42,196 nt of DNA from an uncultured Collinsella sp. Lineage in GTDB: Bacteria; Actinomycetota; Coriobacteriia; Coriobacteriales; Coriobacteriaceae. Positions 6,682 to 14,271 of this stretch are shown piece by piece (the first letter of the stretch is position 1; each line of letters begins with the position of its first letter). The stretch covers positions 1 to 42,196 of the forward strand of contig CAAEBN010000071.1 of assembly GCA_900754075.1 (NCBI GenBank), written 5' to 3'. A program made the position numbers and the translations under genes. Below the pieces are notes generated by a model. It saw only the letters and a program-made list of their open reading frames with translations, did no database searches and had not been told where the DNA came from.

Positions 6682-8913
6682 GTGGCACACAACAAACTGG
6701 AGGCAAGCCCCCAAGACCAGCGTGGTCAAGGCGGGCACGGAGCCATCCCCCTCTCCGCTGGCATGCTGCTCGTAACGCTCGGCGTCGTCTATGGCGACAT
6801 CGGCACGAGCCCCATGTACACCATGAAATCAATCGTCGCCAACAACGGCGGCATCGGTACCGTCAGCGAGGACATGATTCTGGGCGCGCTTTCGCTCGTC
6901 ATCTGGACCATGACACTCGTGACCACGGTCAAGTACGTGGTAATCGCCATGAAGGCCGACAACCACAACGAGGGCGGCATCTTCGCCCTGTTTAGCCTGG
7001 TGCGCAAGGTGGCACCGTGGCTGATTCCCCCCGCCATGATCGGCGGTGCGGCGCTGCTCGCCGACGGCATCCTCACCCCCGCTGTCACGGTCACCACAGC
7101 CATCGAGGGTCTGCGCACCATCGAGTGGGGCCACGCGCTGTTGGGTGACGGGCAAACTAACGTCATCATTATTGCCATCATCATTATCTGCGGCCTGTTT
7201 GCCATGCAGCGCGCCGGCACCTCGTCAATCGGTAAGCTGTTCGGTCCGCTCATGACGCTGTGGTTCCTGTTCCTGGCAGGCGCCGGTCTGTTCAACATGC
7301 TCGGCAACCTGTCCATCTTGCGCGCGCTCAACCCCATCCGCGGCGTCATGTTTCTGTTCTCGCCCATCAACCACTCGGGCATCATGGTGCTCGGCTTCGT
7401 CTTCCTGTCGACGACCGGCGCCGAGGCACTCTATTCAGACATGGGCCACGTGGGCAAGGCCAACATCTACGCATCCTGGCCGTTTGTTAAGGCGGCGCTT
7501 ATCCTTAACTATCTGGGTCAGGGCGCTTGGCTGCTCGCCAACAACTCCAACCCCCAGATGCTCGCGATGAATATCGTTAACCCGTTCTATATGATGCTTC
7601 CCGAGCCCCTGCGCCCCTTTGCCATCGTGCTTTCGGCCGTGGCGGCCATCATCGCCTCGCAGGCGCTCATCACCGGCTCGTTCTCGCTGGTATCCGAGGC
7701 AACGCGCCTCAACCTTATGCCGCACCTGCGCATCCACTACCCCAGCGACACCAAGGGTCAACTCTATATTCCGCTCGTCAACAACATCATGTGGGTCGGC
7801 TGCATCTTCATCGTGCTGCTGTTCCAGAACTCCGAGCGCATGGAAAGCGCCTACGGCCTCGCCATTACCGTGACCATGCTCATGACCACGACGCTTTTGA
7901 CGAGCTATATCGCTGGCATTCTCAAGCACAAGCTGGGCGCCTGCGTCTTCGCCCTGCTCTTCGGTGCCATTGAGCTGTGCTTCTTTGCCTCGTGCCTCAC
8001 CATGTTCTTTGACGGCGGCTATGTGATGATCTTCCTGGCCGCACTGCTGTTTGGCCTTATGTACGTGTGGCGCCGTGGCACCGCCATCGAGCGCACGCAG
8101 ACGATTCTGTTGCCCGTCTCCAAGTACATCGATCAGCTCAACCGCCTGCGCAACGACGAGACCTATCCCGTGCTCGCCGACAATCTGGTATTTCTCACCA
8201 ACAGCCCCGACCCGCTCACGCTCGACCGCGACGTGCTCTATTCCATCCTGGATAAACATCCCAAGCGCGCCAAGGCGTATTGGTTCATTAACGTGCATGT
8301 CACCGACGAGCCCTATACGCACGAGTATTCCGTCGAGACCTTTGGCACAGACTTCCTCTTCCGCGTTCGCCTGGACCTGGGCTTTAAGGTCAACCAGCGC
8401 GTCAACGCCTATCTGCGTCAGATCGTCGGCGACCTGATGGCTTCGGGTGAGCTGCCGCCGCAGCACCACACCTACTCCATCTACGAGACGCGCGGCAACG
8501 TGGGCGACTTCCGTTTTTGCATGCTGCGCAAGATGCTCGCCCCCGAAACGGACATCAACCGCAATGACCACCGCGTGATGGCCATCAAGTACGCCGTCCG
8601 CCGCGCCTGCGGAAGCCCGGCGCGTTGGTACGGTCTCGAGAACTCGGCCATCATCATTGAGTACGTACCGCTCTTTGCCCGCATGCGCCCGGCCGTTAAG
8701 CTCGTGCGCACCCAGGTGCCACTTGAAGTTCAAATCGAGGAAGCCGAGGAAATGGAAGTCGACATCTTCTCGGACGACTTGGTCAACGGCAACGAGGCCG
8801 GCAAGAGCATGAACGTCGATCCCACCGAGCTGCTCGAAAGCGTCGCCGATATGCCCGAACAACAACGGCTCGACGGCCTCGAGAACGAACAACTCAACGA
8901 CGCCAACTTCTAG
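6682..8913 (+). CDS. kup: Kup potassium uptake permease
   Basis: Low-affinity potassium:proton symporter of the KUP/HAK/KT family, in the membrane. The signature GVVYGDIGTSPMYT lies near the N-terminus, about twelve hydrophobic helices follow, and then a long cytoplasmic C-terminal domain (roughly from residue 455). At 743 residues it is longer than E. coli Kup (622) because of an acidic tail after about residue 670 rich in Glu and Asp (EEAEEMEVDIFSDD). I prefer the GTG at 6682, since AAGGGAG lies five bases before it; an in-frame ATG at 6664 has no ribosome site and abuts the upstream inverted repeat. Single-gene unit with its own terminator. Confidence 0.93.
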   Translation: MAHNKLEASPQDQRGQGGHGAIPLSAGMLLVTLGVVYGDIGTSPMYTMKSIVANNGGIGTVSEDMILGALSLVIWTMTLVTTVKYVVIAMKADNHNEGGIFALFSLVRKVAPWLIPPAMIGGAALLADGILTPAVTVTTAIEGLRTIEWGHALLGDGQTNVIIIAIIIICGLFAMQRAGTSSIGKLFGPLMTLWFLFLAGAGLFNMLGNLSILRALNPIRGVMFLFSPINHSGIMVLGFVFLSTTGAEALYSDMGHVGKANIYASWPFVKAALILNYLGQGAWLLANNSNPQMLAMNIVNPFYMMLPEPLRPFAIVLSAVAAIIASQALITGSFSLVSEATRLNLMPHLRIHYPSDTKGQLYIPLVNNIMWVGCIFIVLLFQNSERMESAYGLAITVTMLMTTTLLTSYIAGILKHKLGACVFALLFGAIELCFFASCLTMFFDGGYVMIFLAALLFGLMYVWRRGTAIERTQTILLPVSKYIDQLNRLRNDETYPVLADNLVFLTNSPDPLTLDRDVLYSILDKHPKRAKAYWFINVHVTDEPYTHEYSVETFGTDFLFRVRLDLGFKVNQRVNAYLRQIVGDLMASGELPPQHHTYSIYETRGNVGDFRFCMLRKMLAPETDINRNDHRVMAIKYAVRRACGSPARWYGLENSAIIIEYVPLFARMRPAVKLVRTQVPLEVQIEEAEEMEVDIFSDDLVNGNEAGKSMNVDPTELLESVADMPEQQRLDGLENEQLNDANF

Positions 8914-8933
8914 CGACGTCATAAATCAACGAC

Positions 8934-8972
8934 AGCGGCCCTGCGCCTCACGAGAAACGCAGGGCCGCTTTG
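8934..8972 (+). terminator. Intrinsic terminator of kup
   Basis: A 12-bp GC-rich stem (AGCGGCCCTGCG with its complement) and 12-base loop, followed by a short T stretch, 20 bases after the kup stop. Confidence 0.75.
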
Positions 8973-8992
8973 CATTGCAGTAAAGCTAACGG

Positions 8993-9958
8993 CTACGAAC
9001 GACGCGGCTCGGGAACCACGAGCCTATCGGGGCTCGCGCCCTCGGCATCCATCAGGCTCACGTAGCGAATCGACGGATCCCCATACATCGCGTAGTAATA
9101 ATTGCCCGTGCGCGCGCTAAAGCATCCGGTGTAGATAGTCTTCTCGAACTTGCCATCGCCCATCCTGGACGCCCCCTCGATCATCACCACGCCCTCGAGC
9201 GAGCGGAACATGCGGACGACGTTTTCGGTCTCGCTCTCCTTTTGAGGGTAATTGGCATTGAGGTACGCCGCCTTTACAAAACGGCTCGGCGAATAACAGT
9301 CACCCGGAATACCGCGCATGCCGGCACCCGCGCCATAGGGCTTGAGCTCGGCGCCACGCCATGTCGCCGTCTGCGGAAAATCGCTTGTGGCGGTGATATA
9401 GGTGCGGAGGTTTTCCATGTGCCACGGGAAGGTCGGCTGGTTGGCAAGGGTGTCGACCGGATCGTCGTATACATGCAGGCCGTCAGCCATCATCTCGACC
9501 ACGATGCTGCGCTGGCTGTCGCCGATAATCCAATGGAGCAGCGACACGCCCAGCCCCTCTCCTGCAGATTTGGCAACAATCACCGTGTCGCGCAGCGCGG
9601 CCTCGACCTCATCGACCGTCGAGAATGTCGCTGCCACCCACAGGGGAAACTCATAGGCCGCGATATTGGTCTTGCCGTCGACAGGGTCCTCGGCATACTC
9701 GGCATAACCCGGGAAATTGAGACCCGCCACGGCGAGGCCCGCATCGTTGCCGCAATCGAAGAACATAGGGTAGTTCTTGTAATCGATGCACATACCAATC
9801 ACCGCGTGTGCCGCCGTCGCGTCGTCGATAAACGAATACGGGATGTGAAACCCGCGCGGCATCACGCGAACCTGTTGGCCGTAGTCAAAGCTCCAGTCGA
9901 GGTTGCGGCCCAGATACATGTGACCAGAATTATCGGTAAATCGGATACTCGTACACAT
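8993..9958 (-). CDS. bsh: Bile salt hydrolase (choloylglycine hydrolase family)
   Basis: Protein of 321 residues of the Ntn-hydrolase cholylglycine hydrolase family, which releases glycine or taurine from conjugated bile acids. The start ATG (9958, with AGGAGG upstream) is followed directly by Cys2, the nucleophile exposed when Met is removed. Arg18 and Asp21 (GRNLDW) match active-site numbering exactly. Asn81 (VAGLNFPGYAEY), Asn173 (LANQPTF) and Arg226 (SPSRFVKAAY) align with the remaining catalytic residues of known bile salt hydrolases. The Asn at 81 favours bile salts over penicillin V. No signal peptide, so cytoplasmic. Its presence fits an intestinal lifestyle. It is separated from the upstream deformylase-like gene by a terminator, so it probably has its own promoter. 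Confidence 0.92.
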   Translation of the reverse strand: MCTSIRFTDNSGHMYLGRNLDWSFDYGQQVRVMPRGFHIPYSFIDDATAAHAVIGMCIDYKNYPMFFDCGNDAGLAVAGLNFPGYAEYAEDPVDGKTNIAAYEFPLWVAATFSTVDEVEAALRDTVIVAKSAGEGLGVSLLHWIIGDSQRSIVVEMMADGLHVYDDPVDTLANQPTFPWHMENLRTYITATSDFPQTATWRGAELKPYGAGAGMRGIPGDCYSPSRFVKAAYLNANYPQKESETENVVRMFRSLEGVVMIEGASRMGDGKFEKTIYTGCFSARTGNYYYAMYGDPSIRYVSLMDAEGASPDRLVVPEPRRS

Positions 9959-10017
9959 AGCGCCTCCTAGCTTTACGTTCTTGCTAATTTCATTGTCTCC
10001 AAACAAAGGGGCGCTAA

Positions 10018-10059
10018 ACAAAAAAGCCCGGACATGACAACAATGTCATACCCGGGCTC
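10018..10059 (-). terminator. Intrinsic terminator of second deformylase-like gene
   Basis: Read on the minus strand, AGCCCGG and CCGGGCT arms close a hairpin that also contains ATGAC/GTCAT pairing, followed by a T-run. It lies 35 bases after the stop of the deformylase-like gene. Confidence 0.8.
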
Positions 10060-10093
10060 AAAGACCGCAAATTCGGTCCCCAATTGAACCGCT

Positions 10094-10513
10094 CTAGACG
10101 AGTTTGCCTAAGCAGTGGTCGATCATATGCTGGATCATTTGTGCCTCAAAGCCCGCGTAGTCGCGGCGGCACTCCTTCATCTTGCCGTCGACGATCACGT
10201 CAAAGGCAACCTTGCACTTGATGTAGCGCGTGGACTTGGTGATCTCCTCGTGCGTCAGGCAGCTCTCCTCCATCTTGCTGGCGCCTAGGCCAAACACCAG
10301 ACGGGGGTTGTAGAGCACATGGGGCTCACCGGCATCGTCCAAGTAGACGCAGACCTTCTTGGTGACGCCGATCTGGTTGGCGGCAAGGCAGCCGGCATCG
10401 TCGAGCGACTTGATGGTATCAATCAGGTCCTGTGCCACCGACTCGTCCTCGACGGTCGCGACCTCGCAACGCTGGGACAGAATAGCCTCGTCGTGGCAGA
10501 GCTCTTTAATCAT
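10094..10513 (-). CDS. Degenerate peptide-deformylase-like protein lacking the catalytic glutamate
   Basis: Protein of 139 residues starting at 10513 with GGAGGAACG before the ATG. It is clearly deformylase-like: motif I GCLAANQIG keeps the Gln, and the metal ligands Cys (in ESCLT, replacing EGCLS) and both His of motif III are present. Motif III reads QHMIDH, however. The Glu of HExxH that acts as general base is Met. Classical deformylase chemistry should therefore be crippled, though metal binding may persist. The neighbouring paralogue at 2467 has the reverse pattern, with Glu kept and Gln replaced by Met. A role as a regulatory or decoy protein, or altered chemistry, is possible; no function is assigned. 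Confidence 0.8.
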   Translation of the reverse strand: MIKELCHDEAILSQRCEVATVEDESVAQDLIDTIKSLDDAGCLAANQIGVTKKVCVYLDDAGEPHVLYNPRLVFGLGASKMEESCLTHEEITKSTRYIKCKVAFDVIVDGKMKECRRDYAGFEAQMIQHMIDHCLGKLV

Positions 10514-10546
10514 ACGTTCCTCCATAGGGGTCGTTGTAACTGCTTA

Positions 10547-10552
10547 AGTATA
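10547..10552 (-). promoter_or_regulatory. Probable -10 element of second deformylase-like gene
   Basis: TATACT on the minus strand, 34 bases before the ATG. No convincing -35 is visible, so this is only a candidate. Confidence 0.35.
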
Positions 10553-10706
10553 CGGTACCCACACATTTTCATACGGAAAATACCGCCCGTCCGCTACAAA
10601 GCGCCGAACATCAACATGTGAGGAACAGCAAGGTTGTAAAGGCGATATAGTGAGTGAGTTCGTGTCAATCGGCCTAAACTCGGGGCCGAACAAGGAAAGG
10701 GTATGC

Positions 10707-12020
10707 ATGGACGAACTATTTCACGTCAGCGAGCGCAAGTCCACAATCGGGACCGAACTTCGCGCTGGACTGACAACGTTCCTGGCAATGGCCTACATCA
10801 TTGCCGTCAACCCCGCGGTGCTCTCGGGCGCCGGCATCGATGCGGGAGCGCTCGCCTGCGCCACCTGCCTGGGCGCCGGCATCATGACCATCTGCATGGG
10901 CATCTTCGCCAACCGCCCGCTCGCCTGCGCTTCGGGCCTGGGCATCAACGCTATGATCGCGGGCATCGCCACCACCATGTGCGGCGGTGACTGGCACGTG
11001 GCCATGAGCGTTATCTTCCTCGAGGGTATCGTCATCTTGCTGCTCGTCCTTTGCGGCCTGCGCGAGGCCATCATGGACGCCATCCCCGTGGTCCTGCGCC
11101 ACGCCATCTCGGTGGGCCTGGGCCTGTTCATCGCCATGATCGGCCTGTGCGACGCCGGCATCATCACCGCCGGCGCCGGTACGCTCGTCGGCCTGGGCGA
11201 CATCGCCTCCCCCACCTTTATCGTCGGCATCATCTCCATCGTCGTGACGGTTGCCCTGGCTTCCCGCAACGTGCCGGGCTCGCTGCTCATCGGCATCATC
11301 GTCGCCGTTATCGCCGGTATCCCGCTGGGCGTCACCCACGCCCCCGAGGGCCTCATCGCACCGCTCGACTTCTCGACCTTTGGCGCCCCGTTTGCCAGCA
11401 CCGCCGATGGCAACATGGCCATCGTGAAGGTTCTGACCGACCCGATGCTGCTCGTCGTTGCCTTCTCGCTGCTCATGAGCGACTTCTTTGACACCATGGG
11501 CACCGCGATGGCCGTCGCCAAGCAGGGCGAGTTCTTGACCGAGGACGGCAATGTCGAGGACATCCGTCCCATCCTGGTCGTCGACTCCGTGGCCGCTGCT
11601 GCCGGTGGCTTTATGGGCGTCTCCTCCATCACCACCTTCGTCGAGTCCACCTCTGGCGCTGCCGACGGTGGCCGCACGGGCCTCACCTCCGTCACCACCG
11701 GCGTGTTGTTCATTCTCGCCGCGTTCTTCTCCCCCATCGTCACCATCGTTTCCAGCGCCGCCACCTGCGGTGCTCTGGTCTACGTCGGCTACCTCATGAT
11801 GAGTGAGGCCTCCGAGATCGACTGGTCCGACGTGTCGCAGGGTTTCCCGGCGTTCATGATTGTCGCCGGCGTGCCCTTCACCTACTCCATCTCTGCCGGC
11901 ATTGGCCTGGGCTTTATCGCCTACGTGGTCGTCGCGCTCTTTAAGGGCGAGGCTTCCAAGATCAAGCCGCTCATGTGGATCGCAGCCCTCGCCTTCCTCG
12001 TCTACTTCTTTGTAGCGTAG
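10707..12020 (+). CDS. NCS2-family purine permease (AzgA/PbuG type)
   Basis: Protein of 437 residues with about 12-14 hydrophobic segments. The N-terminus TIGTELRAGLTTFLAMAYIIAVNP and the segments ASGLGINAM, DFFDTMGTAMAVAKQ and GVSSITTFVESTSGAADGGRTGLT are hallmarks of the AzgA/PbuG guanine-hypoxanthine-adenine permease branch of NCS2. It imports nucleobases by proton symport. The ATG at 10707 follows AAGGAAAGGG; an in-frame upstream ATG at 10650 is less likely. I searched the leader for a purine riboswitch and did not see its conserved core. The last 15 codons including the stop are duplicated at 14023-14067. Confidence 0.9.
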   Translation: MDELFHVSERKSTIGTELRAGLTTFLAMAYIIAVNPAVLSGAGIDAGALACATCLGAGIMTICMGIFANRPLACASGLGINAMIAGIATTMCGGDWHVAMSVIFLEGIVILLLVLCGLREAIMDAIPVVLRHAISVGLGLFIAMIGLCDAGIITAGAGTLVGLGDIASPTFIVGIISIVVTVALASRNVPGSLLIGIIVAVIAGIPLGVTHAPEGLIAPLDFSTFGAPFASTADGNMAIVKVLTDPMLLVVAFSLLMSDFFDTMGTAMAVAKQGEFLTEDGNVEDIRPILVVDSVAAAAGGFMGVSSITTFVESTSGAADGGRTGLTSVTTGVLFILAAFFSPIVTIVSSAATCGALVYVGYLMMSEASEIDWSDVSQGFPAFMIVAGVPFTYSISAGIGLGFIAYVVVALFKGEASKIKPLMWIAALAFLVYFFVA

Positions 12021-12046
12021 CGGCAAAGCTGCCAAAGCAGAACACC

Positions 12047-12087
12047 AAAGCGCGGAGTCGCATCGAGCGGCTCCGCGCTTTTCTTTT
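12047..12087 (+). terminator. Intrinsic terminator of the purine permease
   Basis: AAAGCGCGGAG and CTCCGCGCTTT arms with a T-rich tail, about 27 bases after the stop. A near copy follows the permease remnant at 14094-14132. Confidence 0.85.
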
Positions 12088-12227
12088 AAAGCCAGGCTAC
12101 GCACGGACGCGCGATGTATTGCTTCCCAAGTTTTGGACATTTTGCCCTCCAAACGGCACTACCGCCGGCTACATCCTGCAGATATGCTGGGCGTAATCGC
12201 ATAGGCCCTATGAGGATGGGAGTAACC

Positions 12228-14000
12228 ATGGCCGCCTTGTTCACGACCCCCAAGCGCAATGACAAAACCTCTGGAGCCCATTTTGTCGAGCCCGACGTGC
12301 GCCGTCGCACGCTGCTCGCACACGGAAGCTGGCGTCGCGTGACGCGCCGCATCGTTGTAGGCGCCGTATGCGCGTTTACGGTGAGCTCGTTGCTCATGCC
12401 GAGCATCTCGCTTGCCGCCGAATGGATCGACGTTGGCGGCACCCAGTACAACGCCGGCACTGCAGCGGGCGACGAGGCCGGCACCTGGGCCTGGGACGGC
12501 GCCGACGACATGAAGCTCAACGGCTATAACGGCGGCGCGATCGAGGCAGCGGGCAAGCTCAACGTGAGCTACGAGGGCAACAACACCGTCACTAACGACG
12601 ACGGCCGCGGCATCAAGGTTAAGGATGGCGCGAACGAGAACGCCGAGCTTAATATTCAGGGCGACGCGTCCAGCACGCTCAACGTGACATCTTCTCGTGA
12701 CGCCATCACTTCCGTCGGCAACATCAACATCGACGGCGCTGGCACTGTCAACGCCACGAGCACCGAGCACGATGCCATCGATGCCGGGGGCGATGTCACC
12801 ATCAAGGGCTCGGGAAACGTTAACGCCACGGGCGATTCGGATGGCATCAGGGCCGACGGCAACATCACGATCGACAGCAGCGGAACCGTCACCGCCAAGG
12901 CCACCGAGGATCAGGGTATCGATGCTAACGAGAACCTCATCATAAAGGGCGGCGGCAAGGTAGAGGCAAGCTCTATCAAAGACAATGCGATTTGGGCCGA
13001 CGGCAACATCGAGATCTCGGGTGGCAGCCAGGTCAAGGCAAGCTCCGAGGAAGACGCCGCCATCGACGGTAAAAACAGCCTCACGGTCACGAACGCTTCC
13101 CTCAGCGCAAGTGGCGTTGGGTATGGCATCTATGTCTACAAGGGCATCACGCTCGATGGCGCGACCGTGACGGTCCGCGCAAGCTCAGATGGCGGGGAAG
13201 TCAGCGCACTCTTCACCGATGAGGACGACATCGTCATCAAGAACGGCTCGACTGTGGATGCGCTCGCAGAAGGCAGGTTCTCGATTGCAATCTCCACCAG
13301 TAATTTCTACTCCGGCGAAGCGGGTGGCCATATCTACATCAGCGACTCCGTTGTCAAGGCCATAGCCCGCTATGCCGAGACCGGCGGCGACGGCCCCGAC
13401 CACTACAGTGGAGACCAAAACGACGAAATCATCCCTGAGTCCGAGGGCCTGAACATCGGCATCTTCGCGCAGACCAGCGAGGGCATCACGCCCGCGACCA
13501 TCTCGATCGCCCGCAGCAGGGTCACGGCCGAGGGAGACACGGCGGCAATCTTCGCCCTTGCCATGAGCGCGGACGGCAAGGCGATCGGCACCATCGAAAT
13601 CAAGGACGCCATCATCCAGGCGCCTGCAGGCGGCAAAGTCATTGACTATCGCAACAAGGAAGAGCTCAGCGACGGCATCGTCTACGAGGCGGGGCAGACC
13701 ATCGGCACGGGCGACGCCACGGTCGACTCCCCCTACGATGAAGCTGTCGCCAAGAGCACGGTCATCATGCCTCCCGAGGAGATCAAACCCGAGGAGAAGC
13801 CCGGCGAGACCAAGCCCGAGGGTTCCAAGTCCGAGGGCACGAAGACGACCAAGACCGTTGCAGTTGCAGCCACGGGAGCCAAGACCACCGGCAAGCTCGC
13901 GGCAACCGGCGACGCCTCGAACGCAGCCATCGTGGCAGCCGCCCTTGCAGGAACAGCCGCCATCGCCGCGGGCGCCGTGGTGAGCCGCAAGCGCTCGTAA
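12228..14000 (+). CDS. Cell-wall-anchored beta-helix surface protein, copy 1
   Basis: Protein of 590 residues. An unusually long Arg-rich N-terminal region (about 40 residues) precedes a hydrophobic segment (42-62) and a likely signal peptidase site near SLAA-E (64/65). Residues about 65-510 are Asn/Gly/Thr-rich repeats of about 20 residues such as GNINIDGAGTVNATS and GNITIDSSGTVTAKA, the pattern of a right-handed parallel beta-helix. They resemble the carbohydrate-binding Cthe_2159/DUF4353 family. A Pro/Glu/Lys spacer (about 510-550) leads to LAATG (557-561), a hydrophobic helix and SRKRS, which is a sortase signal. LAxTG motifs are associated with class E sortases of actinobacteria. It is probably displayed on the cell wall to bind glycans or host surfaces; the ligand is unknown. 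GGGAG precedes the chosen ATG. Confidence 0.82.
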   Translation: MAALFTTPKRNDKTSGAHFVEPDVRRRTLLAHGSWRRVTRRIVVGAVCAFTVSSLLMPSISLAAEWIDVGGTQYNAGTAAGDEAGTWAWDGADDMKLNGYNGGAIEAAGKLNVSYEGNNTVTNDDGRGIKVKDGANENAELNIQGDASSTLNVTSSRDAITSVGNINIDGAGTVNATSTEHDAIDAGGDVTIKGSGNVNATGDSDGIRADGNITIDSSGTVTAKATEDQGIDANENLIIKGGGKVEASSIKDNAIWADGNIEISGGSQVKASSEEDAAIDGKNSLTVTNASLSASGVGYGIYVYKGITLDGATVTVRASSDGGEVSALFTDEDDIVIKNGSTVDALAEGRFSIAISTSNFYSGEAGGHIYISDSVVKAIARYAETGGDGPDHYSGDQNDEIIPESEGLNIGIFAQTSEGITPATISIARSRVTAEGDTAAIFALAMSADGKAIGTIEIKDAIIQAPAGGKVIDYRNKEELSDGIVYEAGQTIGTGDATVDSPYDEAVAKSTVIMPPEEIKPEEKPGETKPEGSKSEGTKTTKTVAVAATGAKTTGKLAATGDASNAAIVAAALAGTAAIAAGAVVSRKRS

Positions 14001-14022
14001 ACACTTTTTCGCACGGGACGAG

Positions 14023-14067
14023 TGGATCGCGGCCCTTGCCTTCCTCGTCTACTTCTTCGTAGCGTAA
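14023..14067 (+). pseudogene. 15-codon remnant of the purine permease 3' end
   Basis: Reads W-I-A-A-L-A-F-L-V-Y-F-F-V-A-stop, identical in protein sequence to the end of the permease at 11976-12020 but with several synonymous changes. It has no start codon of its own and marks the junction of the tandem duplication. Confidence 0.9.
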
Positions 14068-14093
14068 GGGCAAGGCTGCAAAAGCTGAACAAT

Positions 14094-14132
14094 AAAGCGC
14101 GGAGTCGCCATGCGGCCCCGCGCTTTTCTTTT
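14094..14132 (+). terminator. Duplicated terminator
   Basis: AAAGCGCGG and CCGCGCTTT arms and a T-rich tail, the copy of the permease terminator at 12047. Here it lies after the permease remnant and can end transcription of surface-protein copy 1. Confidence 0.8.
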
Positions 14133-14271
14133 AGCGCCGGTCCCTGCGCCGGCGTGCGGCCTATTTCTCCCCCATTTTGGCCATTTTGCCCTCCAAACGG
14201 CACTACCGCCGGCAACATCCAGCAGATACGCTGAATCTAGTCGTATAGGCCCTATGAGAACGGGAGCAACC

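Noticed and set aside
7435..8922. Very long open frame antisense to kup, and a similar one antisense to the purine permease (10716-12152)
   Set aside because: They follow the codon periodicity of the sense genes, are very rich in His, Asp, Gly and Glu, and lack ribosome sites or domains. They are shadows of GC-rich coding DNA.
10553..10706. Purine riboswitch before the purine permease
   Set aside because: The conserved three-way junction core (TATA..GG / CCTAA blocks) is not present.
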